Positions 16,703 to 25,682 of a DNA stretch of 64,000 bases are shown in pieces; positions within the stretch are counted from its first letter, which is position 1; every line of letters begins with the position of its first letter. The DNA comes from Roseovarius sp. THAF9. GTDB lineage: Bacteria > Pseudomonadota > Alphaproteobacteria > Rhodobacterales > Rhodobacteraceae. The notes below the pieces were generated by a model that saw only the letters and a program-made list of their open reading frames with translations, was not told the origin of the DNA and did no database searches. The stretch lies in contig NZ_CP045404.1 of assembly GCF_009363715.1 (NCBI RefSeq), positions 124,001 to 188,000 on the forward strand, read 5' to 3'. Both the position numbers and the translations under genes were made by a program.

Positions 16703-18886
16703 CTAGCCGCGGCAGAGGGTGCGCGCGGTGGCGAGGATAGAGTCCGCGGAGGGCATCGTGGCGGCATAGGCCGGGCCGGTGGCGATGAAGCTGTCGGTGG
16801 CGGTGAGGCGGCTGTGGGGGATGTCGGTGTGTTCGGTGAAGATCGCCATCAGCGCCTCGGCCACGCCGCCGGAGTGGCGGGTCTCGTCCACGATCAGGAT
16901 GCGGTCGCAGCCTGCGACGGCGTCGAGCAGGGCGGGGCCGGGGAGCGGTGAGAGCCAGCGCAGGTCGACGACGCGGGTCTTGATCCCGTCGGTGTCGAGT
17001 TGGGCCTGCGCCTGGCGCGAGAGGTGGTGGCCGTTGCCGAAAGTGACGATGGCGAGATCGGTGCCGTCGCCGTGCTGGCCGACCTGGCCCAGGTGAATGG
17101 TCTCAGAAGGGTCGGGATAGGTGGTGAGCCAGGCGTTGTCCCCGGGTTCCGTGAGGTCGCGCATGGGGTAGAGGGCGATGGGTTCCAGAAAGACGGCGAC
17201 GCGCTGTTCCTCTCGCGCAAGGCGGACGCATTCGCGCAGCATGCGGGCGGCGTCGGCACCGGTGGAGGGGCAGGCGAGGATCAGGCCGGGAATGTCGCGC
17301 AGGACGGCGACGGAATTGTCGTTGTGAAAATGCCCGCCGAAGCCTTTCTGATAGCCCAGGCCCGCGATGCGGAGGACCATCGGGTTGGTGTATTGGCCGT
17401 TCGAGAAGAAGGGCAGGGTCGCGGCCTCGCCGCGCAGCTGATCCTCGGCGTTGTGGAGATAGGCGAGGAACTGGATCTCGGGGATGGGCAGGAAGCCGTT
17501 ATGGGCCATGCCGATGCCGAGGCCGAGAATGGAGGTCTCGTCCAGCAGGCTGTCGATGACGCGGGCGGGGCCGAAGCGGGCTTGCAGCTTTTGCGTGACG
17601 CCGTAGACGCCACCCTTGCGGCCCACATCCTCGCCCATGAGGGTAATCTCGGCGTGGGTGAGCATGAGATCGGTGAGCGCCCAGTTGATGTGGCGTGACA
17701 GGATCTGCGGCTCATCCATCGCCTTGAGGTCGGGGCCGAAGGCCTGTGCGCGGGCCTCGGGCGTGGGGCCGTTGGTGGGGGCGCAATCGCGTTTCGGCGG
17801 GATGAGGGAGGCCATGACGTCCTTGGCCGTTTGCAGGCGGGGGTGGGTGGCGGCGATGTCGCAGGTATTTTCCACCTCGGCGCAGGTGTCGGTGTAGAGG
17901 GTGCGGGCCTCCTGCGGCGTCTGGATGCCGGCGTGATCGAGCAGGCGGACGGAATGCAGGAGAGGGTCGTTGGCCTCGTCGGCCTCGACCTCGGATTTGG
18001 ACAGGTAGGTGGTGGGCACGTCGGCGCCGGCATGGCCGTAGAGGCGGACGGTGCGGATGTGCAGGAAGACCGGCTGGCGGTGGGTGCGGGCGTGGTTGGC
18101 GGCGCGCTGGGCGGTGGCAAAGGTGTCGTAGATATCCAGCCCGTCGCAGGCCATGTAGGTCAGGCCCGGACGGTGCGCGAAATTGGCGGCGATCCAGCCC
18201 TTGGGGGTTTTGACCGAGATGCCGATGCCGTTGTCCTCGCACACGAAAAGGAGCGGTAGCGGGACGTTCTGATAGGCGGTCCAGGCGGCGGTGTTGAAGG
18301 CGGCCTGGGCGCTGGCGTGGTTGGCCGAGGCGTCGCCGAAGCTGGCCATGACGATGCTGTCGCGGGCGAGCTGCTGGTGTTCGGGTGCTTGGCGGCGGGC
18401 GAGGCCGAGGGAGTAGGCGGTGCCGACGGCCTTGGGCAGGTGGCTGGCGATGGTGGAGGTCTGGGGCGGGATGTTGAGTGCGCGTGAGCCCAGCACCTTG
18501 TGGCGTCCGCCCGAGATGGGATCCTCGGAGGAGCAGGCGAAGGAGAGGGCCATGTCCATGGCAATGTCGTGGTGGCCGGTTTGCAGGGCGCGGGCGATCT
18601 GGAAGGCGGCGTCGCGGTAATGCAGGAAGGCCATGTCGGTGGGGCGCAGGGCGGCGGCGACGGCGGCCATGCCTTCGTGCCCCGAGGAGCCGATGGTGTA
18701 GTAGCCCTGACCGGCCTTTTGCATGACGCGTGCCTGGGCGTCGAGCGCGCGCGAGAGGCATTGCGCGCGGAAGATGAGGCGGGCGGTGTGGGAGTCGAGC
18801 GGGCCGGAGGGATCGCGGCCCGGGGGCAGGTTGCCCGCGGCTGTGCGGGACAGGAAGTTTTCGTGCACGATCTGGGCGCGGTCCAT
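16703..18886 (-). CDS. Fused alpha/beta 2-oxoacid dehydrogenase E1 component
   Basis: A 727-residue protein joining E1-alpha (about residues 30-340) and E1-beta (about 390-720), the thiamine-diphosphate decarboxylase of pyruvate or branched-chain 2-oxoacid dehydrogenase complexes. The alpha half carries GSSGHEGMAAVAAALRP and the ThDP-binding block ASFGDASANHASAQAAFNTA ending FVCEDNGIGIS. The beta half has LMGEDVGRKGGVYGVTQKL with its catalytic-type Glu and a transketolase C-terminal domain. The ATG at 18886 has AAGGAG 8 bases upstream. No E2 or E3 gene is close, so it must share those from elsewhere or act alone. Substrate unknown. Confidence 0.87.
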   Translation of the reverse strand: MDRAQIVHENFLSRTAAGNLPPGRDPSGPLDSHTARLIFRAQCLSRALDAQARVMQKAGQGYYTIGSSGHEGMAAVAAALRPTDMAFLHYRDAAFQIARALQTGHHDIAMDMALSFACSSEDPISGGRHKVLGSRALNIPPQTSTIASHLPKAVGTAYSLGLARRQAPEHQQLARDSIVMASFGDASANHASAQAAFNTAAWTAYQNVPLPLLFVCEDNGIGISVKTPKGWIAANFAHRPGLTYMACDGLDIYDTFATAQRAANHARTHRQPVFLHIRTVRLYGHAGADVPTTYLSKSEVEADEANDPLLHSVRLLDHAGIQTPQEARTLYTDTCAEVENTCDIAATHPRLQTAKDVMASLIPPKRDCAPTNGPTPEARAQAFGPDLKAMDEPQILSRHINWALTDLMLTHAEITLMGEDVGRKGGVYGVTQKLQARFGPARVIDSLLDETSILGLGIGMAHNGFLPIPEIQFLAYLHNAEDQLRGEAATLPFFSNGQYTNPMVLRIAGLGYQKGFGGHFHNDNSVAVLRDIPGLILACPSTGADAARMLRECVRLAREEQRVAVFLEPIALYPMRDLTEPGDNAWLTTYPDPSETIHLGQVGQHGDGTDLAIVTFGNGHHLSRQAQAQLDTDGIKTRVVDLRWLSPLPGPALLDAVAGCDRILIVDETRHSGGVAEALMAIFTEHTDIPHSRLTATDSFIATGPAYAATMPSADSILATARTLCRG

Positions 18887-18943
18887 GGGCGGGCTCCTTC
18901 TTGTGAGGGAAGGCGTAGCCAAGCCGGGCCGGAAAGGAAAGGG

Positions 18944-19783
18944 TCAGGCGGGTTCGGAGCGGGCGACGCCGCCGATGGCCTTGGTCAGGTCGGTCGCGGC
19001 CTGCATCACGGCGGCGCTGAGCCGGTCGATATCGCCGGTGCCGACGCGGCTGGTGGGGCCGGAGACGGAAATGCCGGCGACGGGCTCGTTGTTGAAATCG
19101 AAGACCGGGGCGGCGATGCAGCGCATGCCGATGTTCTTTTCCTCGCCGTCGATGGCGTAGCCGCGGGCGCGGGTGCGGGCGAGTTCATCGCGTAGTGTGC
19201 CGGCGTCGGTGATGGAATGTTCGGTATAGGCCGTCAGGGTCTGACCGTCGAGCAGGCGGGCAAGGCGGCCGTCGTCCATTTGGGCCATCAGCGCCTTGCC
19301 GATGCCCGAGGCGTGCATCTGCGACAGGGTTCCGGGGGGAAAGAAGGCGCGGATGCTGGCGTGCGTTTCGACCTGGCTGACGAAGAGCACCTGGCCGGAG
19401 GTTTCGACGCCCAGGTTGGCGGTTTCGCCAGTGGCCTCCATCAGGCGGCGCAGGATGGGCCGGGCGCGTTCGACAAGCGTGGTGCGACGCAGGAAGCGGG
19501 CGCCGATGATGAAGGCCTGCGGGCCGATATGCCAGGCCTGTTCCTCGGGGTCGAATTCCACGAGGCCGCGCGTTTCCAGCGTGACGAGCACGCGGTAGAG
19601 CGTGGCGGGGGACTGGTCCATTTCGGTCGCGAGTTCCGAGAGCGCCTTGCCCTGGTGCTGGCTGACGTAATCGAGCACCTCCATGGCGCGGTCGAGGGAT
19701 TTGATGGTGTTCTGATCGGTCTTGTCGTCCCAGCCGCGGGGGCGGCCGCGGGCGCGTCTTGGGGAGGGATTCGGCTCGGCCAT
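18944..19783 (-). CDS. bhcR: IclR-family regulator of the beta-hydroxyaspartate cycle
   Basis: A 279-residue IclR protein. A basic N-terminus (PSPRRARGRPRG) leads into a winged helix (about 28-88: DRAMEVLDYVSQHQGKALSE, SPATLYRVLVTLETRGLV) and an effector domain (about 100-270) with MHASGIGKALMAQMDD and GMRCIAAPVFDFNNEPVAGI. The gene is divergent from bhcA, the position of BhcR in Paracoccus, where it binds the shared promoter and responds to glyoxylate. That function is transferred here from the family and context. The intergenic gap holds two matching palindromes. Confidence 0.92.
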   Translation of the reverse strand: MAEPNPSPRRARGRPRGWDDKTDQNTIKSLDRAMEVLDYVSQHQGKALSELATEMDQSPATLYRVLVTLETRGLVEFDPEEQAWHIGPQAFIIGARFLRRTTLVERARPILRRLMEATGETANLGVETSGQVLFVSQVETHASIRAFFPPGTLSQMHASGIGKALMAQMDDGRLARLLDGQTLTAYTEHSITDAGTLRDELARTRARGYAIDGEEKNIGMRCIAAPVFDFNNEPVAGISVSGPTSRVGTGDIDRLSAAVMQAATDLTKAIGGVARSEPA

Positions 19784-19803
19784 TTGGTGCCTCTGTATAA
19801 TTT

Positions 19804-19818
19804 TGAAATATTAATTCA
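19804..19818. promoter_or_regulatory. Candidate BhcR operator, site 1
   Basis: A 15-base dyad TGAA-ATATTAA-TTCA lies 21 bases before the bhcR start codon. It has the same half-sites and spacing as site 2. IclR regulators bind short dyads of this size. Assignment to BhcR is inferred. Confidence 0.5.
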
Positions 19819-19874
19819 CAATATGAAAAATGTAAGAACCTGACAAGTATAAATAAATCCACTCTAGGCGAAAA

Positions 19875-19889
19875 TGAAAAACGATTTCA
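19875..19889. promoter_or_regulatory. Candidate BhcR operator, site 2
   Basis: TGAA-AAACGAT-TTCA, extended to TGAAA/TTTCA, lies about 60 bases before bhcA. Its centre is 71 bases from that of site 1, close to seven helical turns, so dimers at both sites could face the same side of the DNA. Confidence 0.5.
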
Positions 19890-19950
19890 AAAAAATTTTC
19901 AAGCGTGGGCAAGCCCTGTACAAAGGCGGTGAGTTTTGGAGGAGACGACC

Positions 19951-21141
19951 ATGAGTTTTCAGAATCCCGTTTTCATTCCCGGCCCGACCAACGTGCCGGA
20001 GAGCCTGCGCAAAGCCTGCGACATGCCGACGATCGACCACCGGTCGGCCATCTTCGGGGATATCCTGCACCCCGCACGAGCCGGCGTGCAAAAAGTGCTG
20101 AAGTCGACCTCGGCGGAGGTATTCATCTTTCCGTCGACCGGTACGGGCGGCTGGGAAACGGCGCTGACCAACACGTTGTCGCCGGGCGACAAGGTGCTGA
20201 TCGCGCGCAACGGTATGTTCAGCCATCGCTGGATCGACATGTGCGAGCGGCACGGTCTTGACCTGGTGATTGACGAGACCCCCTGGGGCGAGGGCATTTC
20301 CGCCGAGCGGTATGGCGAGATCCTGACCGCCGACAAGGGGCACGAGATCAAGGCGGTGCTGGCCACGCATAACGAGACGGCGACCGGCGTGAAGTCGGAC
20401 ATCGAGGCGATCCGCAAGGCGATGGACGCCGCCGGCCACCCCGCGATGTTGTTTGTGGACGGCGTCAGCTCCATCGGGTCGATGGATTTCCGCATGGACG
20501 AGTGGGGTGTGGACGTGGCCGTGACCGGCTCGCAGAAAGGCTTCATGCTGCCTGTCGGGCTGGCGATCGTGGGGTTCAGCGAAAAGGCGATGGACGCGAC
20601 GAAGTCGGCCAAGCTGCACCGGACGTTTTTCGACGTGCACGACATGCTGAAAGGCTACGAGGCGAGCGCCTATCCCTACACGCCGGCCGTGGGCCTGATG
20701 AACGGTCTGAAAGTGTCCTGCGACATGCTGTTGGACGAAGGGCTGGAGGCGGTTTTCGCCCGCCACACACGCATCGCCGATGGCGTTCGCGCGGCGGCAA
20801 AGGCGTGGGGAATGCCGCTTTGTGCCAAGTCGCCGGAGGTTTACTCGGATACGGTCAGCGCTATCTGTACGCCAGAAGGTTTCGATGCGACCGGGATCGT
20901 GACCCATGCGGCGGATGCCTATGGAATGGCGTTCGGCGTGGGCCTTGGCGAGGTCGCGGGCAAGGTGTTCCGCTTTGGTCACCTTGGAAGCCTGACGGAT
21001 GCGATGGCTCTGTCCGGCCTTGGCACGGCGGAAATGTGCATGGTGGACCTGGGTCTTGATATCGAACTTGGGTCCGGTGTGGCGGCGGCACAGGATGTTT
21101 GGCGCCGGCGCCCGACCCAGAGCCAGAAGGACGCTGCCTGA
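19951..21141 (+). CDS. bhcA: Aspartate-glyoxylate aminotransferase
   Basis: BhcA (396 residues) is a PLP fold-type I enzyme. It transfers the amino group of L-aspartate to glyoxylate, giving glycine and oxaloacetate, the first step of the beta-hydroxyaspartate cycle. The N-terminus (NPVFIPGPTNVPESLRKACD) and the PLP-Lys block (AVTGSQKGFMLPVGLAIVG) place it in the serine-glyoxylate aminotransferase class. GGAGGAG precedes the ATG at 19951. It is first in the bhcABCD operon, and its stop shares one base with the bhcB start. Confidence 0.95.
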   Translation: MSFQNPVFIPGPTNVPESLRKACDMPTIDHRSAIFGDILHPARAGVQKVLKSTSAEVFIFPSTGTGGWETALTNTLSPGDKVLIARNGMFSHRWIDMCERHGLDLVIDETPWGEGISAERYGEILTADKGHEIKAVLATHNETATGVKSDIEAIRKAMDAAGHPAMLFVDGVSSIGSMDFRMDEWGVDVAVTGSQKGFMLPVGLAIVGFSEKAMDATKSAKLHRTFFDVHDMLKGYEASAYPYTPAVGLMNGLKVSCDMLLDEGLEAVFARHTRIADGVRAAAKAWGMPLCAKSPEVYSDTVSAICTPEGFDATGIVTHAADAYGMAFGVGLGEVAGKVFRFGHLGSLTDAMALSGLGTAEMCMVDLGLDIELGSGVAAAQDVWRRRPTQSQKDAA

Positions 21142-22109
21142 TGAAGGACGCCACGGAGATGTACATCCCCACATACCAGGACATGCTGGACGCGCATGAG
21201 CGGATCAAGCCGCATATCAACCGAACGCCGGTGTTGCAGTCGCAGTACCTCAACGAGTTGACCGGCGCCGAGCTGTTCTTCAAGTGCGAGAACTTTCAGG
21301 AGCCGGGGGCGTTCAAGGTCCGTGGCGGATCGAATGCCGTGTTCGGCCTGAGCGACGAACAGGCGGAGAAGGGTGTGGCGACGCATTCGTCCGGCAACCA
21401 TGCGCTTTGCCTGAGCTATGCGGCGGGGCGGCGGGGGATCCCGTGCAACGTGGTGATGCCGCGCACGGCGCCGCAAGCCAAGAAGGATGCCGTGCGGCGC
21501 TATGGCGGCACGATCACGGAATGTGAGCCGTCCACGTCCAGCCGTGAGGCGGTGTTTGCCGAGGTGCAGGAAAAGACCGGCGGCGAGTTTGTGCATCCCT
21601 ACAATGACCCGCGCGTGATTGCCGGGCAGGGGACCTGTTCGAAGGAGTTCATGGAGCAGGTGGACGGGTTGGAAATGATGGTCGCGCCCATCGGGGGCGG
21701 CGGCATGATTTCGGGCACCTGCCTGACGCTGTCGAACCTGGCACCCGAGGTGCAGATCATCGCGGCCGAGCCGAAGCAGGCGGACGACGCCTATCGCAGT
21801 TTCAAGGCGGGGCACATCATCGCCGATGACGCGCCCGACACGATTGCCGACGGGCTGAAAGTGCCGCTGAAGGATCTGACCTGGCACTTCGTGTCGAACC
21901 ACGTGAGCGAGATGTATACCGCCAGCGAGGAAGAGATAATCGACGCGATGAAGATCACGTGGAAGTACCTGCGGATCGTCATGGAACCCAGCTGTGCCGT
22001 GCCTCTGGCGGTGATCCTGAAGAACCCCGACGCCTTCAAAGGTAAGCGCGTGGGTGTGATCGTGACCGGCGGCAATGTCGACCTGGACAAGTTGCCGTGG
22101 ATGACATGA
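21141..22109 (+). CDS. bhcB: Beta-hydroxyaspartate dehydratase
   Basis: BhcB (322 residues) is a PLP fold-type II lyase of the serine/threonine dehydratase group. In the cycle it removes water from erythro-beta-hydroxyaspartate to give iminosuccinate. The PLP Lys lies in FQEPGAFKVRGGSNAVFGLS, and the cofactor-phosphate loop is the Gly-rich VAPIGGGGMISGTCLTLS. The ATG at 21141 overlaps the bhcA stop; a later ATG at 21159 is possible. A gap of 111 bases separates it from bhcC. Confidence 0.95.
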   Translation: MKDATEMYIPTYQDMLDAHERIKPHINRTPVLQSQYLNELTGAELFFKCENFQEPGAFKVRGGSNAVFGLSDEQAEKGVATHSSGNHALCLSYAAGRRGIPCNVVMPRTAPQAKKDAVRRYGGTITECEPSTSSREAVFAEVQEKTGGEFVHPYNDPRVIAGQGTCSKEFMEQVDGLEMMVAPIGGGGMISGTCLTLSNLAPEVQIIAAEPKQADDAYRSFKAGHIIADDAPDTIADGLKVPLKDLTWHFVSNHVSEMYTASEEEIIDAMKITWKYLRIVMEPSCAVPLAVILKNPDAFKGKRVGVIVTGGNVDLDKLPWMT

Positions 22110-22220
22110 TGCCTTTGCACCCGGTTGTGGTTTCCGATAGGAAACTTACGTAGACGATATGAGCCGGCAGGGCGGCGTGGCCCTGCATGACCAAGACATT
22201 CATGGATAGGGAGAGATCCG

Positions 22221-23384
22221 ATGAAAGACATGAGCAATCTCGACGATTTCGAAGTTGGTTTCGACATTCCGGCCAAGCCGGGCATGTCCGAGGCCGAGAT
22301 CCAGACGCCCTGCCTGGTGCTGGACCTCGACGCGCTGGAGCGCAACATCAAGAAGATGGGCGACTATGCCAAAGAACACGGTATGCGTCACCGCACCCAC
22401 GGCAAGATGCACAAGTCCGTGGACGTGCAGAAGCTGCAGGAAGAGCTGGGCGGCGCGTGTGGCGTCTGCTGTCAGAAGGTATCTGAGGCCGAGGTGTTCG
22501 CCCGTGGCGGCATCAAGGACGTGCTGGTATCGAACCAGGTGCGCGACCCGGCCAAGATCGACCGGCTGGCCAAGCTGCCGAAGCTGGGCGCACGGACGAT
22601 CTGCTGCGTCGATGATCTGGCCAATGTGGCCGACCTGTCGGCGGCGGCGCAGAAGCACGGCACAGAGATCGAGTGCCTTGTCGAGATCGACTGTGGCGCG
22701 GGCCGCTGCGGTGTGACGACGACGCCGGAAGTTGTGGAAATCGCCAAGGCGATTGACGCGGCGGACGGGCTGAAGTTCTCGGGCATCCAGGCCTACCAGG
22801 GTGCGATGCAGCACATGGACAGTTATGACGACCGCAAGGAAAAGATCGACATCGCCGTGGCGATGGTGAAGGACGCGGTCGACACGCTGAAGGCCGAGGG
22901 TCTGGAATGCGACATCGTCGGCGGCGGCGGCACCGGGTCGTATTACTTCGAGTCGAATTCGGGCGTGTATAACGAGCTGCAATGCGGGTCCTATGCGTTC
23001 ATGGACGCCGATTATGGCCGTATCCTGGACAAGGACGGCAAGCGGATCGACCAGGGCGAGTGGGAGAACGCGTTCTTCATCCTGACCTCGGTCATGTCCC
23101 ACGCCAAGGCGGACAAGGCGATCGTCGATGCGGGCCTGAAAGCGCAGTCGGTCGACAGTGGCCTGCCGGTGATCTTCGGGCGCGACGACGTCGAATACAT
23201 CAAGTGCTCGGACGAGCATGGCGTGGTCAAGGATCCCGGCGGCGTGCTGAAGGTCAACGACAAGCTGAAGCTGGTGCCGGGCCACTGTGACCCCACCGCC
23301 AACGTGCATGACTGGTACGTCGGCGTGCGCGGCGGCAAGGTGGAAACCGTCTGGCCGGTGTCGGCCCGCGGCCACGCGTACTAA
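22221..23384 (+). CDS. bhcC: Beta-hydroxyaspartate aldolase
   Basis: BhcC (387 residues) is a fold-type III PLP enzyme related to D-threonine aldolase. It condenses glycine with glyoxylate to beta-hydroxyaspartate, the carbon-joining step of the cycle. The N-terminal barrel holds TPCLVLDLDALERNIKKMGD and the PLP-lysine region HRTHGKMHKS. Metal-binding residues of the family fit the C-terminal PGHCDPTANVHDW. GGGAGAGATCCG precedes the ATG. A short hairpin follows before bhcD. Confidence 0.95.
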   Translation: MKDMSNLDDFEVGFDIPAKPGMSEAEIQTPCLVLDLDALERNIKKMGDYAKEHGMRHRTHGKMHKSVDVQKLQEELGGACGVCCQKVSEAEVFARGGIKDVLVSNQVRDPAKIDRLAKLPKLGARTICCVDDLANVADLSAAAQKHGTEIECLVEIDCGAGRCGVTTTPEVVEIAKAIDAADGLKFSGIQAYQGAMQHMDSYDDRKEKIDIAVAMVKDAVDTLKAEGLECDIVGGGGTGSYYFESNSGVYNELQCGSYAFMDADYGRILDKDGKRIDQGEWENAFFILTSVMSHAKADKAIVDAGLKAQSVDSGLPVIFGRDDVEYIKCSDEHGVVKDPGGVLKVNDKLKLVPGHCDPTANVHDWYVGVRGGKVETVWPVSARGHAY

Positions 23385-23406
23385 ACTCAAATCTTCCTGT
23401 GACTGT

Positions 23407-23438
23407 CGGGGTTGGCATTTCGCTGACCCCGCTTTTTT
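23407..23438 (+). terminator. Hairpin and T tract between bhcC and bhcD
   Basis: A 6-base stem (CGGGGT/ACCCCG) with a 13-base loop is followed by CTTTTTT. It lies inside the operon and probably lowers bhcD expression relative to bhcABC. Confidence 0.6.
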
Positions 23439-23453
23439 GAAAGGCCCCCAAAC

Positions 23454-24419
23454 ATGATCATTGTTCCCGAGCGCGAGATTGCCGACCTGATGACCCGAGA
23501 AGCGGCGTTCGATGCCGTTGAAAAGGTGTTTGCCGCGATGGCGGCGGGTGACGCGTATAACTTTCCCGTCGTCCGAGAGGCGATCGGGCACGAAGATGCG
23601 CTTTACGGCTTCAAAGGCGGGTTCGATCAGGCGGGCCTGACGTTGGGACTGAAGGCCGGGGGCTATTGGCCCAACAACCTTGAGAAGCGGGACATCATCA
23701 ACCACCAGTCGACGGTGTTTTTGTTCGATCCCGATACCGGCAAGGCCAAGGCGATGGTGGGCGGCAACCTGTTGACCGCGCTGCGCACCGCTGCGGCCTC
23801 GTCGGTGTCGATCAAGCATCTGGCGCGCAAGGACGCCAAGGTGATCGGCATGGTCGGCGCGGGCCATCAGGCGACGTTCCAATTGCGCGCGGCGCTGGAG
23901 CAGCGGGATTTCGAGAAGGTGATCGGCTGGAATTATCACCCCGAGATGCTGCCCAATATCGAGAAGGTCGCCAAGGAAGCCGGCGTGGCTTTCGAGGCGG
24001 TCGAATTGGAAGGCATGACGGAGGCAGACGTGATCATCTCGATCACCTCGTCCTTTGACGCGACGCTGATGGCGGATCATGTCGGCGCGGGCTGTCACGT
24101 GGCCTGCATGGGCACCGACACCAAGGGCAAGCAGGAGGTCGAGGCGGCGCTGTTGCAGAAGGCGACGGTGTTCACCGACGAGGTGGCGCAGTCGATCAGC
24201 ATCGGTGAAGCGCAGCACGCGGTGGGCGAGGGCCTAATTACCGAAGGCGACGTGAACCAGATCGGCGCGGTCATCAACGGCACGCATCCGGGGCGCACCA
24301 GCGACGACGAGATCACGCTGTTCGACGGCACCGGCGTTGGCCTGCAGGACCTTGCCGTTGCGGCGAGCGTTGTGGACCTGGCGGTGGAGCAGGGCCGCGC
24401 GATCGAGGTGGATTTCTAA
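23454..24419 (+). CDS. bhcD: Iminosuccinate reductase
   Basis: BhcD (321 residues) belongs to the ornithine cyclodeaminase/mu-crystallin family. It reduces iminosuccinate to L-aspartate with a nicotinamide cofactor, so closing the cycle and regenerating the amino donor for BhcA. The Rossmann motif is VIGMVGAGHQATFQLRAAL, preceded by LTALRTAAASSVSIKHLARK. It begins 69 bases after bhcC. A strong terminator follows, so it is the last gene of the operon. Confidence 0.94.
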   Translation: MIIVPEREIADLMTREAAFDAVEKVFAAMAAGDAYNFPVVREAIGHEDALYGFKGGFDQAGLTLGLKAGGYWPNNLEKRDIINHQSTVFLFDPDTGKAKAMVGGNLLTALRTAAASSVSIKHLARKDAKVIGMVGAGHQATFQLRAALEQRDFEKVIGWNYHPEMLPNIEKVAKEAGVAFEAVELEGMTEADVIISITSSFDATLMADHVGAGCHVACMGTDTKGKQEVEAALLQKATVFTDEVAQSISIGEAQHAVGEGLITEGDVNQIGAVINGTHPGRTSDDEITLFDGTGVGLQDLAVAASVVDLAVEQGRAIEVDF

Positions 24420-24462
24420 GGCGGGTGTTTTGCCGCAGCAGAGGCCAAGGGTTGAGACGAAG

Positions 24463-24495
24463 AAGGCGCGGAGGAGACTTCGCGCCTTTTGTTTT
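24463..24495 (+). terminator. Terminator of the bhc operon
   Basis: A perfect 8-base stem (AAGGCGCG/CGCGCCTT) with a 10-base loop is followed by TTGTTTT. It lies 44 bases after bhcD and just ahead of the mobile block. Confidence 0.85.
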
Positions 24496-24597
24496 GGTCC
24501 AGGCGTGCGGGCGTAAGGTCTTGAAAAGGACGCGCCGGTGAGGCGCCCGCGCAGCACTCTGTGCCCCGAGGGGTAACACGTTCAATCAAAGGAATTC

Positions 24598-24622
24598 CAG
24601 TGGTGAGCCGTTCAGGAATCGA
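24598..24622. repeat. Eroded att-like copy of the tRNA-Lys 3' end
   Basis: Twenty-three of 25 bases match the start of the 50-base repeat at 26016 and 38755 (CAGTGGTGAGCCG, then CAGGAATCGA in place of CAGGATTCGA). It lies just before the dead integrase copy, the same order as in the intact element. It therefore marks the left end of an older insertion at the same tRNA. Confidence 0.65.
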
Positions 24623-24695
24623 TGGCCTCTATTCCGTACTTCCAAATTCGACTCGTTCTGCTTGCCGTGTGCCTGCCCTGAGCAATTAAACGAGC

Positions 24696-24900
24696 ATGCC
24701 CAACATCCGCTTCGCGAGATCTGGCCTTGACCGCATAGCGGCGTCAAACCGTGACACGATCTATTGGGATGCCGCTTTGCCGGGGTCTGGACGACGCGTC
24801 TAAACGAGCGGTGTAAAAAGCTTCGTTGTCCAATAGCGCAATCGACAGACTGGGCAGTCAAAGCGCGAGACACTGGGCCGCTGCGATCTACACCTCCAGA
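24696..24900 (+). pseudogene. Decayed N-terminal copy of the tRNA-Lys integrase
   Basis: The first 35 codons (MPNIRFARSGLDRIAASNRD onward) are nearly the same as the intact integrase at 26220, and the upstream bases match as well. A stop arises after GRRV where the intact gene reads GLRVKTSG. DNA similarity then continues in shifting frames to about 24890 and fades; catalytic domains are gone. It is a relic of a closely related element. Confidence 0.85.
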
Positions 24901-24969
24901 GGTCACGCGCAATGGCAAGGAACGCCGCCGTGAACGCGAATGCGAGGCCAAAGCTGTTCCAGGTCTGGG

Positions 24970-25633
24970 GTGTATTTGCGAGCGCGGTATAGGCGCGCCT
25001 CAGCGATGCGGTTAAAGGTTCCAGTGAAGCAACCGAAGAAGGGACGGCTCTGGCTGAACGACGGATCATGTGTCCGGCTGCGGCCGGAGTATCAGAACCA
25101 TGTCTGGAGCTACGCGTCGCCTGGCAGGCGATTGCGAAGCAATCTGCCGAGAAGGATTTTGTCCATTGCCGGACAGAGGACGGAAAGGTCTTCAGGACGC
25201 TCAACATCCTGGATGAACACAGCCGTGCGTGCCCGGCAATCAAGGTGAAGCGCAAGCTGAACTCAGGTGACGTGATCGATGCCTTGAGCGACCTGTTCAT
25301 CATGCGGGGCGTGCCGGCTTACATCCGGTCAGACAACGGCCCCGAGTTCGTTGCTCAGGCCGTCCGAGATTGGATCGGCGCGGTCTCGGCGCCAAGACCG
25401 CCTACATCGAACCCGGGTCGCGTTGGGAGAACGGGTACCGCGAGAGCTTCAACGCCAGGTTCCGAGACGAATTGCTCAACGGCGAGGTCTTCTACAGCCT
25501 GCGAGAAGCACAAATCCTGATCGAACAATGGAGGACACACTACAACACGAAACGCCCGCACAGTGCTCGAGGCTATCGCCCCCCGGCGCCAGAAACCATC
25601 GTCCAGATGGACCAGACGCCGGTCATGCACTAA
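24970..25633 (+). pseudogene. Frameshifted IS3-family transposase OrfB relic
   Basis: Three successive reading frames each give a conserved piece of an IS3-type OrfB: KQPKKGRLWLNDGSCVRLRP; then VKRKLNSGDVIDALSDLFI with YIRSDNGPEFVAQAVRDWI holding the second DDE Asp; then FNARFRDELLNGEVFYSLRE with YNTKRPHSARGYRPPAPET. At least two frameshifts and an internal scramble make it inactive. The last part closely resembles the fragment at 35409. The product ends at 25633 and IS-like end sequence follows. Confidence 0.88.
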
Positions 25634-25682
25634 CAATCAAACCGGACCACTCAGGTGGGGCTGATCAACCCCAGATGGTCGA

